Origin: Antilocapra americana | Taxonomy: Eukaryota; Chordata; Mammalia; Artiodactyla; Antilocapridae | DNA length: 64,000 nucleotides | Assembly (NCBI GenBank): GCA_007570785.1 | Contig: ML662445.1 | Coordinates: forward strand, 1,525,614 to 1,589,613 | Direction of reading: 5' to 3' | Shown here: positions 1-10,225 of the stretch, piece after piece | How positions within the stretch are numbered: position 1 is the first letter of the stretch | Layout of the letters: every line of letters begins with the position of its first letter | The notes under the pieces: generated by a model | What the model was told of the DNA's origin: nothing | Databases searched by the model: none | The model's input: only the letters and a program-made list of their open reading frames with translations | Program-made: the position numbers and the translations under genes

Positions 1-325
1 GGAGACCAAACTGAGGATGCAGCAGACAGGCTCGGCTCTCACCTTGGCTGGGAGTTTTGCCTTCCAACACTGCCTGCTGATTTCATCAGCTTTTTTGAAA
101 AGGTTCAGAAGAGTGAGTAGTTTTGCATTTCAGCATTAGCTCAGGAAAAAGTGTCAAGTGACAAGCACTGTTCTCCTTGCTCTGCACATAAACAGAGGGA
201 AACATCCTCAGCTTTAGTGATGCCAAAATAGAGTCTGAGGTTCCTAGCTATTTGTGCTCAGGCAGATTATAGAAAATACAGTGTTGCTGCAGAGAAGCTA
301 TGGGAATAAAAACGGACTTTTAAGA
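1..325. other. Unassigned non-coding start of window
   Basis: No repeat, RNA or exon recognised. Mixed composition with stop codons in every frame at short intervals. The L1 sequence that follows becomes recognisable at about 325 and may begin slightly earlier. Confidence 0.5.
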
Positions 326-1145
326 ACCCAGAGCAAACTCTAAATGTAAGAGCTAAACCATAAAACTCCCTGAAGAAAATGAGAAAGCTCCAGGGCATTG
401 GGTTTGGCAATGGTTTCTTGCAAGTGACACCAAAAGCACAGGCAACAGAAGAAAAACGGATATTGGACTTCATCGAAATTCTAATCCTTTGTGCACTTCC
501 CAAGAGAGGAAAAGGTAACTGCAGAATAGGAGGGGGCATTTGCAAACCATATCTATTAATAACAAAGGGGGACTATCTGGAATATATAAAGTACTCCTAC
601 AACTCAACAATAGCAAATTATTTAAAAATTGGCAAAAGATACGCATAATTATTTTTTCAAAGATACATAAATGGCTAGTCATCACATGCAAAAATGCTCA
701 ATATTACTAATAATCAGAGAACTGCAAAACAAAACCACAAAATATCCTTCACACCAATTATGAGGATGGCCACTACCAAAAACCAAAAAACATGTGTTGG
801 AGAGGGTGCGGAGGTGCTGGAACCCCTGCATTACTGGAGAGAATGTAAAACAGTGCAGCTTCTGAGGAAGACAGTAGGGCAGCGCCTCAAAACATGAAAT
901 GTGATGCTAGCGTGTGACCCAGAAATCCCACTTCTAAGTGCACACTTCAGAGGACTGAAGGAGGGGCTTCAGCAGATATCTGCACACCTTTGTTCACAAC
1001 AGGAATACCCACAGTACCCCCAAAGTGGAAATGACCTTAAGGCCTACCAGCTGATGGATGGACAAATCAAATGTGTGGAATATTAAGAAATGAAATGATG
1101 CTACATGCTACTGTGTGGATAAAACGTTATACATATATATCTAAA
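326..1145 (+). mobile_element. L1 fragment, 3' part of ORF2 (degenerate)
   Basis: Sense-strand L1 ORF2 C-terminal region. Around 379-648 the reading resembles the L1 stretch with the 'TPKAQAT' motif followed by the 'DYLEYIKYSYNS' and 'KIGKRYA' segments. From about 690 it resembles the multi-His/Cys C-terminal region ('RMATTKNQK' then a degraded 'HYWREC' in place of the usual HCWWEC-type motif). From 1000 it reads as the stretch before the ORF2 stop. Frames shift several times and no frame is open throughout, so it is dead. The 5' end is truncated, as is usual for L1. Divergence suggests an old mammalian L1M rather than the young ruminant L1. Confidence 0.8.
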
Positions 1146-1349
1146 CAAATGGTGTTTCTTGATCTTCTACAGTGGGTCAGACAGTCTGTGATGGACTCAC
1201 GAAACAGAGACAAACACAGCCCTTGCCCTCAGAAAGTTCCTTGTTGGTTGGAAAGTCAGTCACATCAGCAAAGAAATACAGGGCAGTGCTCCAAAGATCC
1301 CTGGATCACAAAGGAAAGACCTCCACTTTTGAACCAGGGAGTGTAAATT

Positions 1350-1540
1350 CACGCATGCATTCATTCAGCGAACATTGAGGAGCTCACCCTGTCCCAGGCA
1401 CTGTCCTGGGTTCAAACGAAGAGCTGTCTTTTATAGAGCTTCTGGACAGCAGAGGAGATATTAATAGACACTAATAAATATTAACAGACATTTAAATATG
1501 TGATCACGATACCCACAGTGCCTGATAAAACAGGCATGGG
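1350..1540 (+). repeat. Ancient mammalian interspersed repeat, weak
   Basis: The string around 1356-1410 (cattcattcagcgaacattg, then cccaggcactgtcctggg) and the following run of short ATTAATA/ATTAACAGACATTTAAATAT-like DNA resemble a common old mammalian repeat (MIR/L2-age). Too diverged for a family name by eye. Confidence 0.3.
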
Positions 1541-1667
1541 GATTGCATGCTTAAATATCTGTTTAAACATATGTACTATGTAATATCTTTTATTAAGATA
1601 TTAAGAAAAAATAATGGCTATTTAATACCAGTAGCCTGGGTGGGCAAAGTCTTTCACGTAATATCTG

Positions 1668-1876
1668 GGCTTCCCAGGTGCTCAGTGGTAAATAACCCAC
1701 CTGCCAATGCAGGAAAGGCAGGTTTGATTCCTGGGTCAGGATGATCCCCTGAAGAAGGAAATGGCAGCCTGCTCCAGTATTCTTGCCTCAGGAATCCCAT
1801 CAGTGGAGGGACCTGGTGAGACACAGTCCATAGGGTCGCAAAGAGTGGGACACGACTTAAAGACTGAAACAACAGC
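1668..1876 (+). mobile_element. Bov-tA SINE, sense
   Basis: Starts with the diagnostic tRNA-like head (gcttcccaggtgctcagtgg, A-box region). The B-box region ggtttgattcctgggtcagg follows, then the Bov-A body (gaagaaggaaatggcagcc, ccagtattcttgcctcagg), ending at gtgggacacgacttaaagac. Close to full length. Transcribed by RNA polymerase III when active and mobilised in trans by BovB, whose 3' end it shares. Contains several small deletions, for instance one base missing in the A-box consensus, so it is probably silent. Confidence 0.92.
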
Positions 1877-2421
1877 TGTATATTATCTATTAAAATACGG
1901 TGTGATGTGTGTCATCCTGTCACACAGCAGGGTCACCCTGGTGATGGGCATTTCTTCCACCAGTTTGACGTTAGTGAGTGGCATGGCAGGTGAGGGCTTT
2001 GCAGGGAGTGAAGAGGGAAGCAGGGAAGTGCTCACCTTCACTCAGATGCTTGTGGAGTGAAGGGGGTGGGAAGAGAGTTGAATCTAATAATAAGAAAAAA
2101 TCGGGCTTACATTTCATAGGCTTTGAGTTTGATTTCTCTAGGAGTTCATTTTACTTTTTATTTTATGGCAATCCTGGTCAATGATGGGAGAAAACTGTCC
2201 TCCAGAGAGTCTGAGGAGCTCTTCACTCACCTCCTTTCCACAGGGTGTTAATGGCTTCAGAAGAAGTGAAATTTCCACCCGTACCATGCTACAGCCCCAA
2301 ACGCAGTGGACACAGCCCGCCCCAGCTTCTGTTCCTGTTTCTGTGCTCAGGAAGTCTTCCTCTTCAATTACTCTGTCCTCTCACCGAGATGAGATTTCAG
2401 CTTCTGCAGCCCAGAAAAGAG
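1877..2421. other. Unassigned DNA between SINE and inverted L1
   Basis: No recognised element. Short open frames here (up to about 90 codons) have no family resemblance and overlap one another in different frames. Confidence 0.4.
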
Positions 2422-2893
2422 GGCCACGAGCTCATTGGTATCATTTTTAAGGTTCCACATATAAAGGATGTCACGTGATATTTGTCTTTCTCTGTTGGAC
2501 TTTCTATGATTGTCTCCAGGTTCACCCATGTTGCTGCAAATGGCATTATTTCATCCTTTGTTATGGCTGAGTCGTATTGCATTTTGTAAATGAGCTTATT
2601 TACAAAATAGACTTCAAAAACAAATTGATCGTTACCAAAGGGGAAAGGTGGGGTGGGGGGGTAAATTAGGAGTTTGGGGTTAACATATACATCCTACTTA
2701 TATAAAAAATTAGATAACCTATAAGAAACTACTATATAGCACAGGGCACTCAGTATTTTCTGATAACATATGATGGAAAATAATCTGAAAAAATGGATAT
2801 ATGTATATGTACAGCTAATCACTTTGTCATACACCTAAAACTAGCACAATATTGGAAATCAACTATACTCTGATATAAAATAAGAATTAAAAA
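2422..2893 (+). mobile_element. L1 3' end with 5' inversion (twin-priming structure)
   Basis: Positions 2590-2893 are the sense L1 3' UTR: ggtggggtgggggggtaaa G-rich tract, agcacagggcactcag, cactttgtcatacacct, and the end aaatcaactatactctgata followed by an A-rich tail. Positions 2422-2583 are the piece that should lie immediately upstream in L1, but it is reversed (tggctgagtcgtattgcatt, ttgctgcaaatggcattatt). The element's aatgagct string occurs at both junction ends, so the two halves overlap by a few bases. A possible 7-bp target-site duplication, aaaagag, lies at 2415-2421 and 2890-2896, but it is partly absorbed by the A tail. Confidence 0.8.
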
Positions 2894-3687
2894 GAGAAAT
2901 AGAACAGATAAAGAGACCACATGCCATGCTCTCCCATGGGTGGTGGGGGCTGTGTGCTCCCTGCTCGACTCTGGGTGCCCCCCAGGCTTAACGGCACTAG
3001 AATACTGGGCCTCCTGCCTACTTCCTGGCCAGCGGGCTCCCAGAACAGCCACCAGGCTGTGAGAAGTCCCAGGGAGAGGCCATGCCAGGGCTGCCCACTT
3101 GAGCCCCACCTGAGAGGGACATCACTGCCCAGCGCGTGAGGGGGCCCCCTCGGACCACCGGCGCAGCCAAGCATTGGATGCGTGAAACTGAAATCACAGA
3201 TGGAACTTTGAGTCCCAGGATCAACTCAGCTCAGCAGACTGTGGCCCCTAGCACTTCAGGGTGACTCCCAGCACTGTGGTGGGCTCTCATCCTCCTGAGG
3301 GTCCTCCTCACTTCCCCACTCACGGTGCATACTCCACCTCTGAACTTCCCATGTGTGCGGTAGGTCAGCTTCACTCGGAACTTACCAGGTGTGCCTTTTC
3401 CTTCTCAAGTCTAGTATGGGCCCCCTCCACATTAAAAAGAACTTAAGGGGAGAAATCATGCCTTTTCTTTTTTTGTCTCCTGTTTCTTAGCATGCTGATC
3501 TTTAAGTCACAATCATAGATATTAGGGATGAATTGTGAACCTTTGTAAATGCGAGAAAAGTCCTCCCAAACATAAAAAGCTCCAACCCAAACCAAGAGAT
3601 GAGGTCTATAAAGCTCAAAGTCATTTGGAGATGCTAAGTTAGGGGCCCTTGAAGGAACTTCCTCCTGTGAAGCAAAGCATAAGGTGG
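2894..3687. other. Unassigned, moderately GC-rich DNA
   Basis: No repeat identified. Frames of about 70-100 codons occur on both strands at 2820-3230, but they overlap each other and lack recognisable domains, consistent with chance in GC-rich sequence. Confidence 0.4.
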
Positions 3688-3875
3688 TATTGTTACTGTT
3701 CAGTTGCTCACTTGTGTCCGACTCTTTGCGACCCCATGGACTGCAGCACACCAGGCTTCCCTGTCCTTCACCATCTCCTAGAGTTTGCTCAACCTCATGT
3801 CCATGGAGTCAGTGATGCCATCCAACCACCTCATCCCCTTGGCCACCTTCTCCACCCTCAAACCCTTCTGTAAGC
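3688..3875 (-). mobile_element. BovB 3'-end-derived element (Bov-A type), antisense
   Basis: Reads on the plus strand as ttgtgtccgactctttgcga, ccccatggactgcagcac, ccttcaccatctcctagagt and tgatgccatccaaccacctc. This is the complement of the BovB tail (…GGATGGCATCA…GACTC…CATGGGG…CAAAGAGTCGGACAC). Only the last 190 bp of the family is present. It could be a 5'-truncated BovB or a Bov-A SINE monomer; the two cannot be told apart here. Confidence 0.88.
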
Positions 3876-5159
3876 ACACTGAGAGCTACTTGTATTGCCT
3901 TCTTCCCTGGGGCACTCAATTAGGATTGCAATAGACTAAGTACCCTGCCTGTAGTCATTCGCGTAATAGCTGGAGGGTGGAAATGCAGGTCTTTGAGTGC
4001 CCTTTGTCTGGAGACTCTGGGGAAATAAGATGTCTGGATCCTAAGAGGAGACTTTAGACTCCAAGCCTCTTTTGGGGTTCGTCTAGCTGGCCTGTAAATA
4101 CCGCTCTCAACTTAGTCACCTGGGGTAACTTTGAAAATGCCGCGACCTTTGTATCAAGTACTGGTGAGGAATTACTGAGCTGGATTGCGTACAGCAGAGG
4201 CAGCGGTGACATTATGCACTAGTTACTGGAGATGCAGAAGCTGAAGTGTCAGTTCAGCAAAGGAATTTGCAATGATACAAATAAAGAATTTATACATGCA
4301 AACAAGGTGAGTAGTACAGCAGCATTTTCTCAATTGTCATTAGCAGAGAGTCTAAATATTTTTAAAAGTAATGTCGTTTTCCCGTTTTTAAGTTCAAACA
4401 GTAACCCCAAATGAGGTGAAGTGTCTTTCTCTATTAGAAACCCTGCTGGAAGGAATAGGCAAAGGTTTAATTAGCATATGAATTGTTTGCATGGAAGTGT
4501 AATCACCAAATGACTAAAAATAGTTTGTACTCTTAAATAGGTGAAATCTCTGCTTCCACAGTACCCTGATAATCTGCTCAGAAAAGTCCTCTTCCTAGAT
4601 TGCATAAAACTTCCATTTCTGAAAGACCCAGGGCCCCAGGAAGCCGAGGCTCAGCGCTGCCTCGGCGTGTGCTGCGCGTTCTCACGGCTTCTCAGCTCCC
4701 GCCGCATCGCAGAGCGCTCTGATGAAACACAGACACAGGGGCCTGGCTCCCGACGATTTTAATTCAATTGCTCTGCCGTGAGGCCCGAGATCTCTTGTTT
4801 TTAAAGCTCCAAAGGTGAGTCTAATGTGTGTCTGAGAATGACACCTAATGGACTCTCAAGGGTCGAATCTCCTTTATAATCAAGACTTCGGCTGCTAACC
4901 CGCAGGTTGGTTGGTTGATTTTTCTCAGATCACGTAGAAAATGTGATGAGCACTCCCGGTTCATTGGAGAATTTGAAGATCTCCCCCCTCGATTTCGGAT
5001 TTGTTTTTAAGAATTTCAACCACTTTTGCCTAAGAAGTTGAACCAGAGAAATTAACATTTTGGAGAGTGTGGCCAAGGAATCTTTATTTCCGACAGTGGG
5101 TGAGATTTGCTTTCAGAAACAGGGAGCGTACTACTACACGAGCAGTCCTGATGGCCCTG
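3876..5159. other. Unassigned DNA upstream of CpG island
   Basis: Mostly AT-rich single-copy-looking sequence. Positions 3945-4010 weakly resemble a MIR core. A near-perfect splice-donor string (aaaggtgagt, GT at 4815-4816) is present, but with no supporting open exon or acceptor it could be chance. No coding region recognised. Confidence 0.4.
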
Positions 5160-5765
5160 CCTGGCGAGTGGGACGTCAGGGCGGGGGGCATTTACCTGCG
5201 CTGTGCCCACGGGACGCCCCCAAAGCAGCTCCCTCGGCGGAGACCCCGGGGCGCGCGGCAGAGCCTCCGCCCCGCGCAGCTGCGGTAAAGGGCGGACCGG
5301 GGGCGCAGCCCCGCGGCGTCCCCGGCAGCGCTCCCGAGCAGTCAGAGCGGGACCCAAGTTTACCCACTGCTCTGGTCTCCGGAGCCGTAAATCAGAGGAC
5401 CAGATGCATGATCTGGGAACTAGTCCAAATTCATTTTAGCAAAGGTGAGGCTTTCTCAGCAGAAGCAGCCGCGCCAGGAGGAACATTCCTTATCGCTGTG
5501 GCAGAGCTGTCGGGGCCCAGGCGGCAGCCAGGCCTCCCCAGCAGCAGGGCCTCGCGGCGTCGAGGCCCTGAGCGCCGGTCCGGGGCTCGCGGCTCCGGGG
5601 CGGGCCCACGCTCGGCCCACACACCGCTCTAGAAGCGTCCCCGGGCATCCGGTCCCCTCCCCGCGGACGGCCGCCCGCCTGTGTGCTGTGGCTCCTTCCT
5701 CCCTGGCGGACGCCCTCTGCCCGCTTAGGGTCTTCCCGCCGCGGACCCTGTCACCCTTGCCTTGT
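5160..5765. promoter_or_regulatory. CpG-island-like block
   Basis: About 600 bp of GC-rich DNA keeping many CpG dinucleotides (for example ccccggggcgcgcggcagag, cctcgcggcgtcgaggccct, ccccgcggacggccgcccgc). The rest of the window is CpG-poor, apart from a smaller patch near 52.2 kb. This could mark an unmethylated promoter or the first exon of an unannotated or non-coding transcript. Two donor-like strings lie inside (GT at 5285 and at 5445, the latter aaaggtgagg). Reading frames of 60-190 codons run through it on both strands in several frames, as expected from GC-rich DNA poor in stop codons, so I do not call a protein. No TATA box is evident. A diverged MaLR LTR starts at its right edge. 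Confidence 0.5.
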
Positions 5766-5774
5766 CCAGGGCCG

Positions 5775-5930
5775 CGGGCTGAATTGTCTTCCCTCAAAAT
5801 TGCTATGCTGAAGCCCTAACCTGCGGTGTGTCTCTGCTGGAGACGGAGCCATTAGTGAGGTCCTCAAGCGCAGCGAGGTCGTAGGGTGGGACCCTGATCC
5901 TAGGAAACCGCGAGAAAACACATAGATGGC
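5775..5930 (+). mobile_element. MaLR-type solo LTR fragment (5' half)
   Basis: The string gctgaattgtcttccctcaa, then atgctgaagccctaacctgc and a later ggtgggaccctgatcc, resembles the start of MLT1/MST-class MaLR LTRs, which typically read TGAATTGTGTCCCCCCAAATT then GTTGAAGCCCTAACCC. The 3' half is missing, replaced by antisense L1. Old, non-functional, with no internal retroviral genes present. Confidence 0.65.
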
Positions 5931-5934
5931 CTTT

Positions 5935-6470
5935 CCGGGCTCTTTTCCATTATAGGTTATTTATTACAAGACTCTTATCTTCTCAGACTTTTTTAAGACT
6001 CCTTTTTTCAGACTTTCATCCATTATGTGTCATTGTAGCATATTGAGTGTAGTTCCCTGTGTCTTCCTTGTTGTTTATCTGTTTTATATATAGTAGTGTG
6101 TGTATGTTAATCCCAGTTCCTAGTTTATCTCCCCCAACCCAACTATCCCCTTTGGTAACCATAAGTTTCTTTTCTATGTCTTTTTATCTGTACCATTTTT
6201 TTTAATCCACATATAAGTGATAACCAAATGATATTTGTTTTTTTCTGTCTGACTAACTTTACTAAACTCTAGGTCCATCCATTCTGCTGCCAGTGTCATT
6301 ATTTCATTCTTTTTATGGCTGAGTAATATTCTATCATGTGTGTGTATGTATGCATATATATCACATCTTCTTTATCCATTAATCTATTGATGGGCCTCTA
6401 GGTTGCTTCCATGTCTTGGCCATTGTAAGTAGTGCTGGTATGAACACTGGGGGTCCCTGTGTCTTATTCT
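5935..6470 (-). mobile_element. L1 3' region, antisense
   Basis: Plus-strand text is the complement of an L1 3' UTR and ORF2 end: gagtgtagttccctgtgtct, cccctttggtaaccataagt, cacatataagtgataacc, tggctgagtaatattctatc, gatgggcctctaggttgctt. The left edge carries a roughly 40-bp T/C-rich insertion (5985-6025) absent from the usual consensus. Stop codons and small indels throughout. Confidence 0.85.
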
Positions 6471-7554
6471 TTCTCGATGAGGATGCATTACCTCCTCTTT
6501 TCCAAAATGAATCCCTCAACTCATTACCTAGATTCCATCTCTCCAGCCTCTTCTGAGACCCTGATCCATTACCCCAGATAGATGCTTTTATCTCTTTCAT
6601 AATTTAAAAAATCTTCAAACTGAATACTTCCTTTTCATTCTTTGTGCAAGAATATATGGTACTTCCACTTTCAGCTCTGACATTTAAAGATCATGGAGAT
6701 GTCACTGCTGCCCTATAATAAGAAAAAGGTGGAAAACCACAGATAATCAACACGTTTTATAAACATACCAGAGGACAGAGGTCACGGGGGAATTGCACCC
6801 CAGATCTTGAGGGACTTGACCAGAGCCCCAGTGGAGACCTGCCCACCTGGAACAGAAGCCCTGTGGGTGTAAACCACAGGGGACTTTAATATAACGGTGG
6901 TGTGCGGCTGGAGGCAGGGTGTGGACCAGCGGGAGAGCAGGAGGCTCCTGAGACCACAGCCTCGGGTGGACCCCGTGCTTCTGTGGGCTTTTCTCCCAGA
7001 AACCCATCTGAGGAAGATGCCCCAGAGCCAGCGGGAGGGGCGCCTGCGGTGTCATGATGAAGCAGGCCAGCGAGCGCTCCGCTCAGTCACTGCACAGGTG
7101 TGACGGCTTCCTCAGACACGGATCCCACTTGGGCAAGGCCAGCGCCCCAACTCTGCACCCTGTCCCGCTTAACTGGGCCAGGGTAAGATGAGGCGACACT
7201 TACGAGGGTCAGAGCATGACAGAGTGGTCTTCCTCTGTCACACCCCACCTCACACTGAAAGGGGTCCAATGTGATAGTGGATTCTGGCTCACAGGGTGCG
7301 GACTCTCTGAGGAGGAGTGCTTAGGGAAGCCCAGAGTAGGCCAGGAAGACAGACAAGGAACCAGAAGAGTCTGGAACCTCAGCAAAGAGAAGCTGGAGAA
7401 CTTATAGTAACATCAGCTGAACAGTCTGGCGTAAGGAAAGCCATCGGGGTAAAGCAGGACGTTACAGAAAGACAATGGGTGGATCCTCTGAAAGACACGT
7501 CTATCCTACGTGCCTAGACGCCTGACGACAGAGCACCAAAACACGGGCGGCAAA
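6471..7554. other. Unassigned DNA between two L1 pieces
   Basis: No recognised family. It is GC-richer at 6780-7380 than its surroundings and lies between antisense and sense L1 segments, so it may include diverged repeat sequence. Frames of up to about 100 codons on both strands show no domain. Confidence 0.35.
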
Positions 7555-8344
7555 GCCCACGGAACTGCAAGAAATGGAGAAAGCACTGTTGTAGGTGGGC
7601 TCTTCAGCACCCCTGGCTCAGTAATTGATATTTCAAGCTGGCAGAAAATCAATAAGCATAGTTTTCTTGAGTAGCACTAGCAATCAATTTGATCTAATTG
7701 GAATTTATGGAATACTCTATCCAACAACATGAGAATACACATTTTTCTTCAGGTTAACATGGAACATTCACCAAGTTAGACCAACTTCTGGGCCCCAAAA
7801 CACATTTTAAAAAGAACAGAAATGAGACAAAGTATGTTCAAAGTATGTTCAGAAACTAGAAATCAATACCAGACAGATAGCTGGAAATGTTAAAATATCT
7901 GGGAAAAAGAAAAAAAACATATTTATTATAATACTTGTCAGTGAAGAAGGTCTCAAGAGAATAATTTTAAAATGTAATTAAGTTAATATAAAAATAAGTC
8001 TCAACATTTATGAGATGCAGCAAAAGCAGTGCTTAAAGGAAAATGCATAGCAATTAATGCATATATGAGAAAATAAGAAAGACCTTAAATCATGATCTAA
8101 GCTTTAGGAAACCAGAGAAAGAATAATTTAAACCCAAAAGTAAAAATAAGAAAACAAATACAAATAAAGGAGAAATAAAATATATTGAAAATGGGTCAAT
8201 ATATAAAAGTCAGTTTAAAATGAAGTTCTTAAGAAGAAAAATAAATCTGATAACAACATGTAGGCCCACCAAAGGTGAGAAGAGATGGACATTCAGCGAG
8301 AACTCAAGTGAACAATGTTTGAAACTCAGAATAAAGATTGACAT
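7555..8344 (+). mobile_element. L1 ORF2 fragment (endonuclease-RT linker region)
   Basis: Matches the L1 stretch between the endonuclease and reverse transcriptase domains: cttcagcacccctggctcag, gaatacacatttttcttcag, acatggaacattcaccaag, tgcagcaaaagcagtgctta. It continues to the region that normally encodes the 'KSWFFEKINKIDK' segment near 8210-8260. Frameshifted and carrying stops. The 3' part is interrupted by a BovB tail at 8345, and L1 resumes at 8666 with part of the RT domain missing. Confidence 0.82.
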
Positions 8345-8665
8345 AGGAAGGAGATCAAACCAGTCAATCCTAAAGGAAATAAACCCTGAGTATTTGTTTG
8401 AATGACTGATGCTGAAGCTGAAGCTCCTATACTTTGGCCACCTGATGTGAAGAACTGACTCATTAGAAAAGACCCTGATGCTGGGAAAGGTTGAAGGCAG
8501 GAGGAGAAGGGTATGAGAGAGGATGAGATGGTTGGATGGCATCATTGAGTCAGTGGACCTGAGTTTGAGAAAACTCTAGGAGATAGTGGAGGACAGGATA
8601 GACTGATGTGCTGTAGTATGTAAGGTCACAAAGAGTTGGACAGGACTGAGCAACTGAACAGCAAC
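8345..8665 (+). mobile_element. BovB 3' end, sense, nested in L1
   Basis: The sequence aaggagatcaaaccagtcaa starts the BovB C-terminal coding and tail region. It continues with gatgctgaagctgaagctcc, tactttggccacctgatg, aaagaccctgatgctggg, ggcaggaggagaaggg and cacaaagagttggacaggac, and ends in a short ctgaacagcaac tail. About 320 bp, strongly 5'-truncated. It splits the surrounding L1, so it is younger than that L1. Confidence 0.92.
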
Positions 8666-9005
8666 AATACATAAACTAATAGCTTTCCCTTATACCAGCA
8701 ATGAACAATGGGACTTTCAAATAAAAATATCATTTAAAATGGCATCAAAAATGAAAGTCTTAGGTATTAATCTAGCAAAATATGTATTTATATGTGGACA
8801 CATTCAAAACTGATGAAATTAAAGATATGATTAAACAGAGAGGTATTTTGTTTTAGATTGGAAGACTCAATATTGATAAGATGCCAATTGCTTGCAATTT
8901 GATCTATAGATTTAATAAAATTCCTATTAAAATCCTAGCAGCCTGCTTTGTAGATACCAATAGAATTATTCTAGATTTTTATGGAAAGATATTTCAATTT
9001 CCTGG
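8666..9005 (+). mobile_element. L1 ORF2 fragment (late RT/thumb region), resumed
   Basis: ccagcaatgaacaatggga, aaaatggcatcaaaaatgaa, ttaggtattaatctagc and attcctattaaaatcc correspond to the L1 ORF2 segment following the RT active site. Probably the same L1 copy as 7555-8344, with several hundred bases of RT domain deleted at the BovB insertion or earlier. Confidence 0.78.
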
Positions 9006-9339
9006 AGCAGGTATGCAACAGAAGCCACCATGTGAGCAATTGCCAGGATGGAAAACCATGAACAGTAGTTGATGAATTGCTGGAGGCTCTAGGTGGACAA
9101 GTCCGAGAGTTACAAACTCCAGGAGGTCCCAGGCACGGGGGCGGGGGTGGTCCCATGATTTTGTGAAGTTTACCTCCAGGTTTAGATTCCCACAGTTTAT
9201 ATCAGAGAAAAACCAGCAGGCTTCCTATAGAGGGGCCAGGGTCTAAGGGGCCGTGGTCAGCCCTAAGGCACCTGCAGGTCTGAAATGAGAAAACCCTAAG
9301 GAAAGCATGGACTGTTTTAAAAAGTATACTGACTAGAGC
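9006..9339. other. Unassigned DNA inside L1 cluster
   Basis: Not recognised as L1. Positions 9115-9160 contain a short G-rich tract (acgggggcgggggtggtcc). It may be an older element inserted into, or abutting, the L1 pieces at 8666-9005 and 9540-10225. Confidence 0.35.
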
Positions 9340-9505
9340 TACCAGACTTAGTGGTAAGTGCAGGATACCCAGTAGAATGTGAATTTCAGGTAAATGAACT
9401 ATTTTTTAATGTAAGAATGTCCTATGAAATATGTGTATTAAAATGTATTCATTGTTTAGCTGAAATTCAGATTTAAAAGGGCATTCTGTGTTTTATGTGG
9501 CAATT
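9340..9505. repeat. Ancient imperfect palindromic repeat
   Basis: Two roughly 60-bp arms are imperfect reverse complements. The left arm (9358-9418) contains gtgaatttcaggtaaatga and ttttttaatgtaag. The right arm (9438-9500) contains attcattgtttagctgaaat and gggcattctgtgttttat. The centre is aatgtcctatgaaatatg. The layout resembles a known old mammalian palindromic repeat whose arms read TTTATCTGAAATTCAAATTT; I am not certain of its library name. Probably a remnant of a non-autonomous element. Confidence 0.6.
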
Positions 9506-9539
9506 CTATACCTGACTCATAGAAAACTGTCTTAGCTTT

Positions 9540-10225
9540 ATGTAAAAACAACAAAAATACTCCTGAAAACTCACCACTTACGTCCACATGAAAACCTGTA
9601 TACAGGTATTTATGGCAGTTTTATTCCTAATTACCAAAATGTGGAAGCTGCCAAGATGCCTTTCAGGAGGTAAACAGATAAAGGAAAACGTGGTCCATCC
9701 AGAGAATGGAAGATTATTTAGAGCTGAAAAGAAATGAGCTCTCAAGTAATGAAAAGCCAGGAAGGAACCTTAGATGTATGTTACCAAGTAAAGAAACAAG
9801 ACTTGAAATGCTGATTGCAGCCATATGATGTTCTGTTCTGGAAAAGGCGAGACGAGGGTGACCGTAAAATGATTGGGGGCTGCCAGGGGCTGGGAGAGGG
9901 AGGGATAAGTGGAAAGCAGTGAGTTTTAGGGTGGTGAAGCTATTTTTCATGATATTATAACAGTGGATATATTTCATTATAAATGTGTCCATTTCTAGTT
10001 TGTTGTACATTGAAGGTACAGCACCAAGAAGGAGACCTAAGGGATATTAGTTATTGACGATGTATCAATATCGACTTATCAGTGACAGAACCACACCTCC
10101 ACAAGATATGAATAATGGGGACACCATGTATGTATCTGCAGCAAGGAAGAGGGTACAGGCTGGCTCTCTGTACTTTCTGTTCCCATAAACTTAAAACTGC
10201 TTTATGAGATAAAGTCTATTAATTT
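9540..10225 (+). mobile_element. L1 3' terminus with 3' UTR (old L1M)
   Basis: Complete 3' portion: tccacatgaaaacctgtata, ccaagatgcctttcagg, the ORF2 end, gttctgttctggaaaaggcg, ggctgccaggggctgggag, agctatttttcatgatatt, gtgtccatttctagtttg, and the terminal aaacttaaaactgctttatg / ataaagtctatt. It may belong to the same copy as the upstream ORF2 pieces (7555-9005), which would give a broken element of about 2.6 kb with secondary insertions. Confidence 0.85.

Noticed and set aside
1668..1876. tRNA gene suggested by A/B-box-like sequences in the SINEs
   Set aside because: The boxes belong to Bov-tA heads fused to a BovB body; no cloverleaf or mature tRNA end.
5060..5819. Several long open frames (up to 190 codons) on both strands
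   Set aside because: They overlap in many phases across a CpG-rich block, where stop codons are rare by composition; low-complexity Arg/Gly/Pro/Ala content and no domain.
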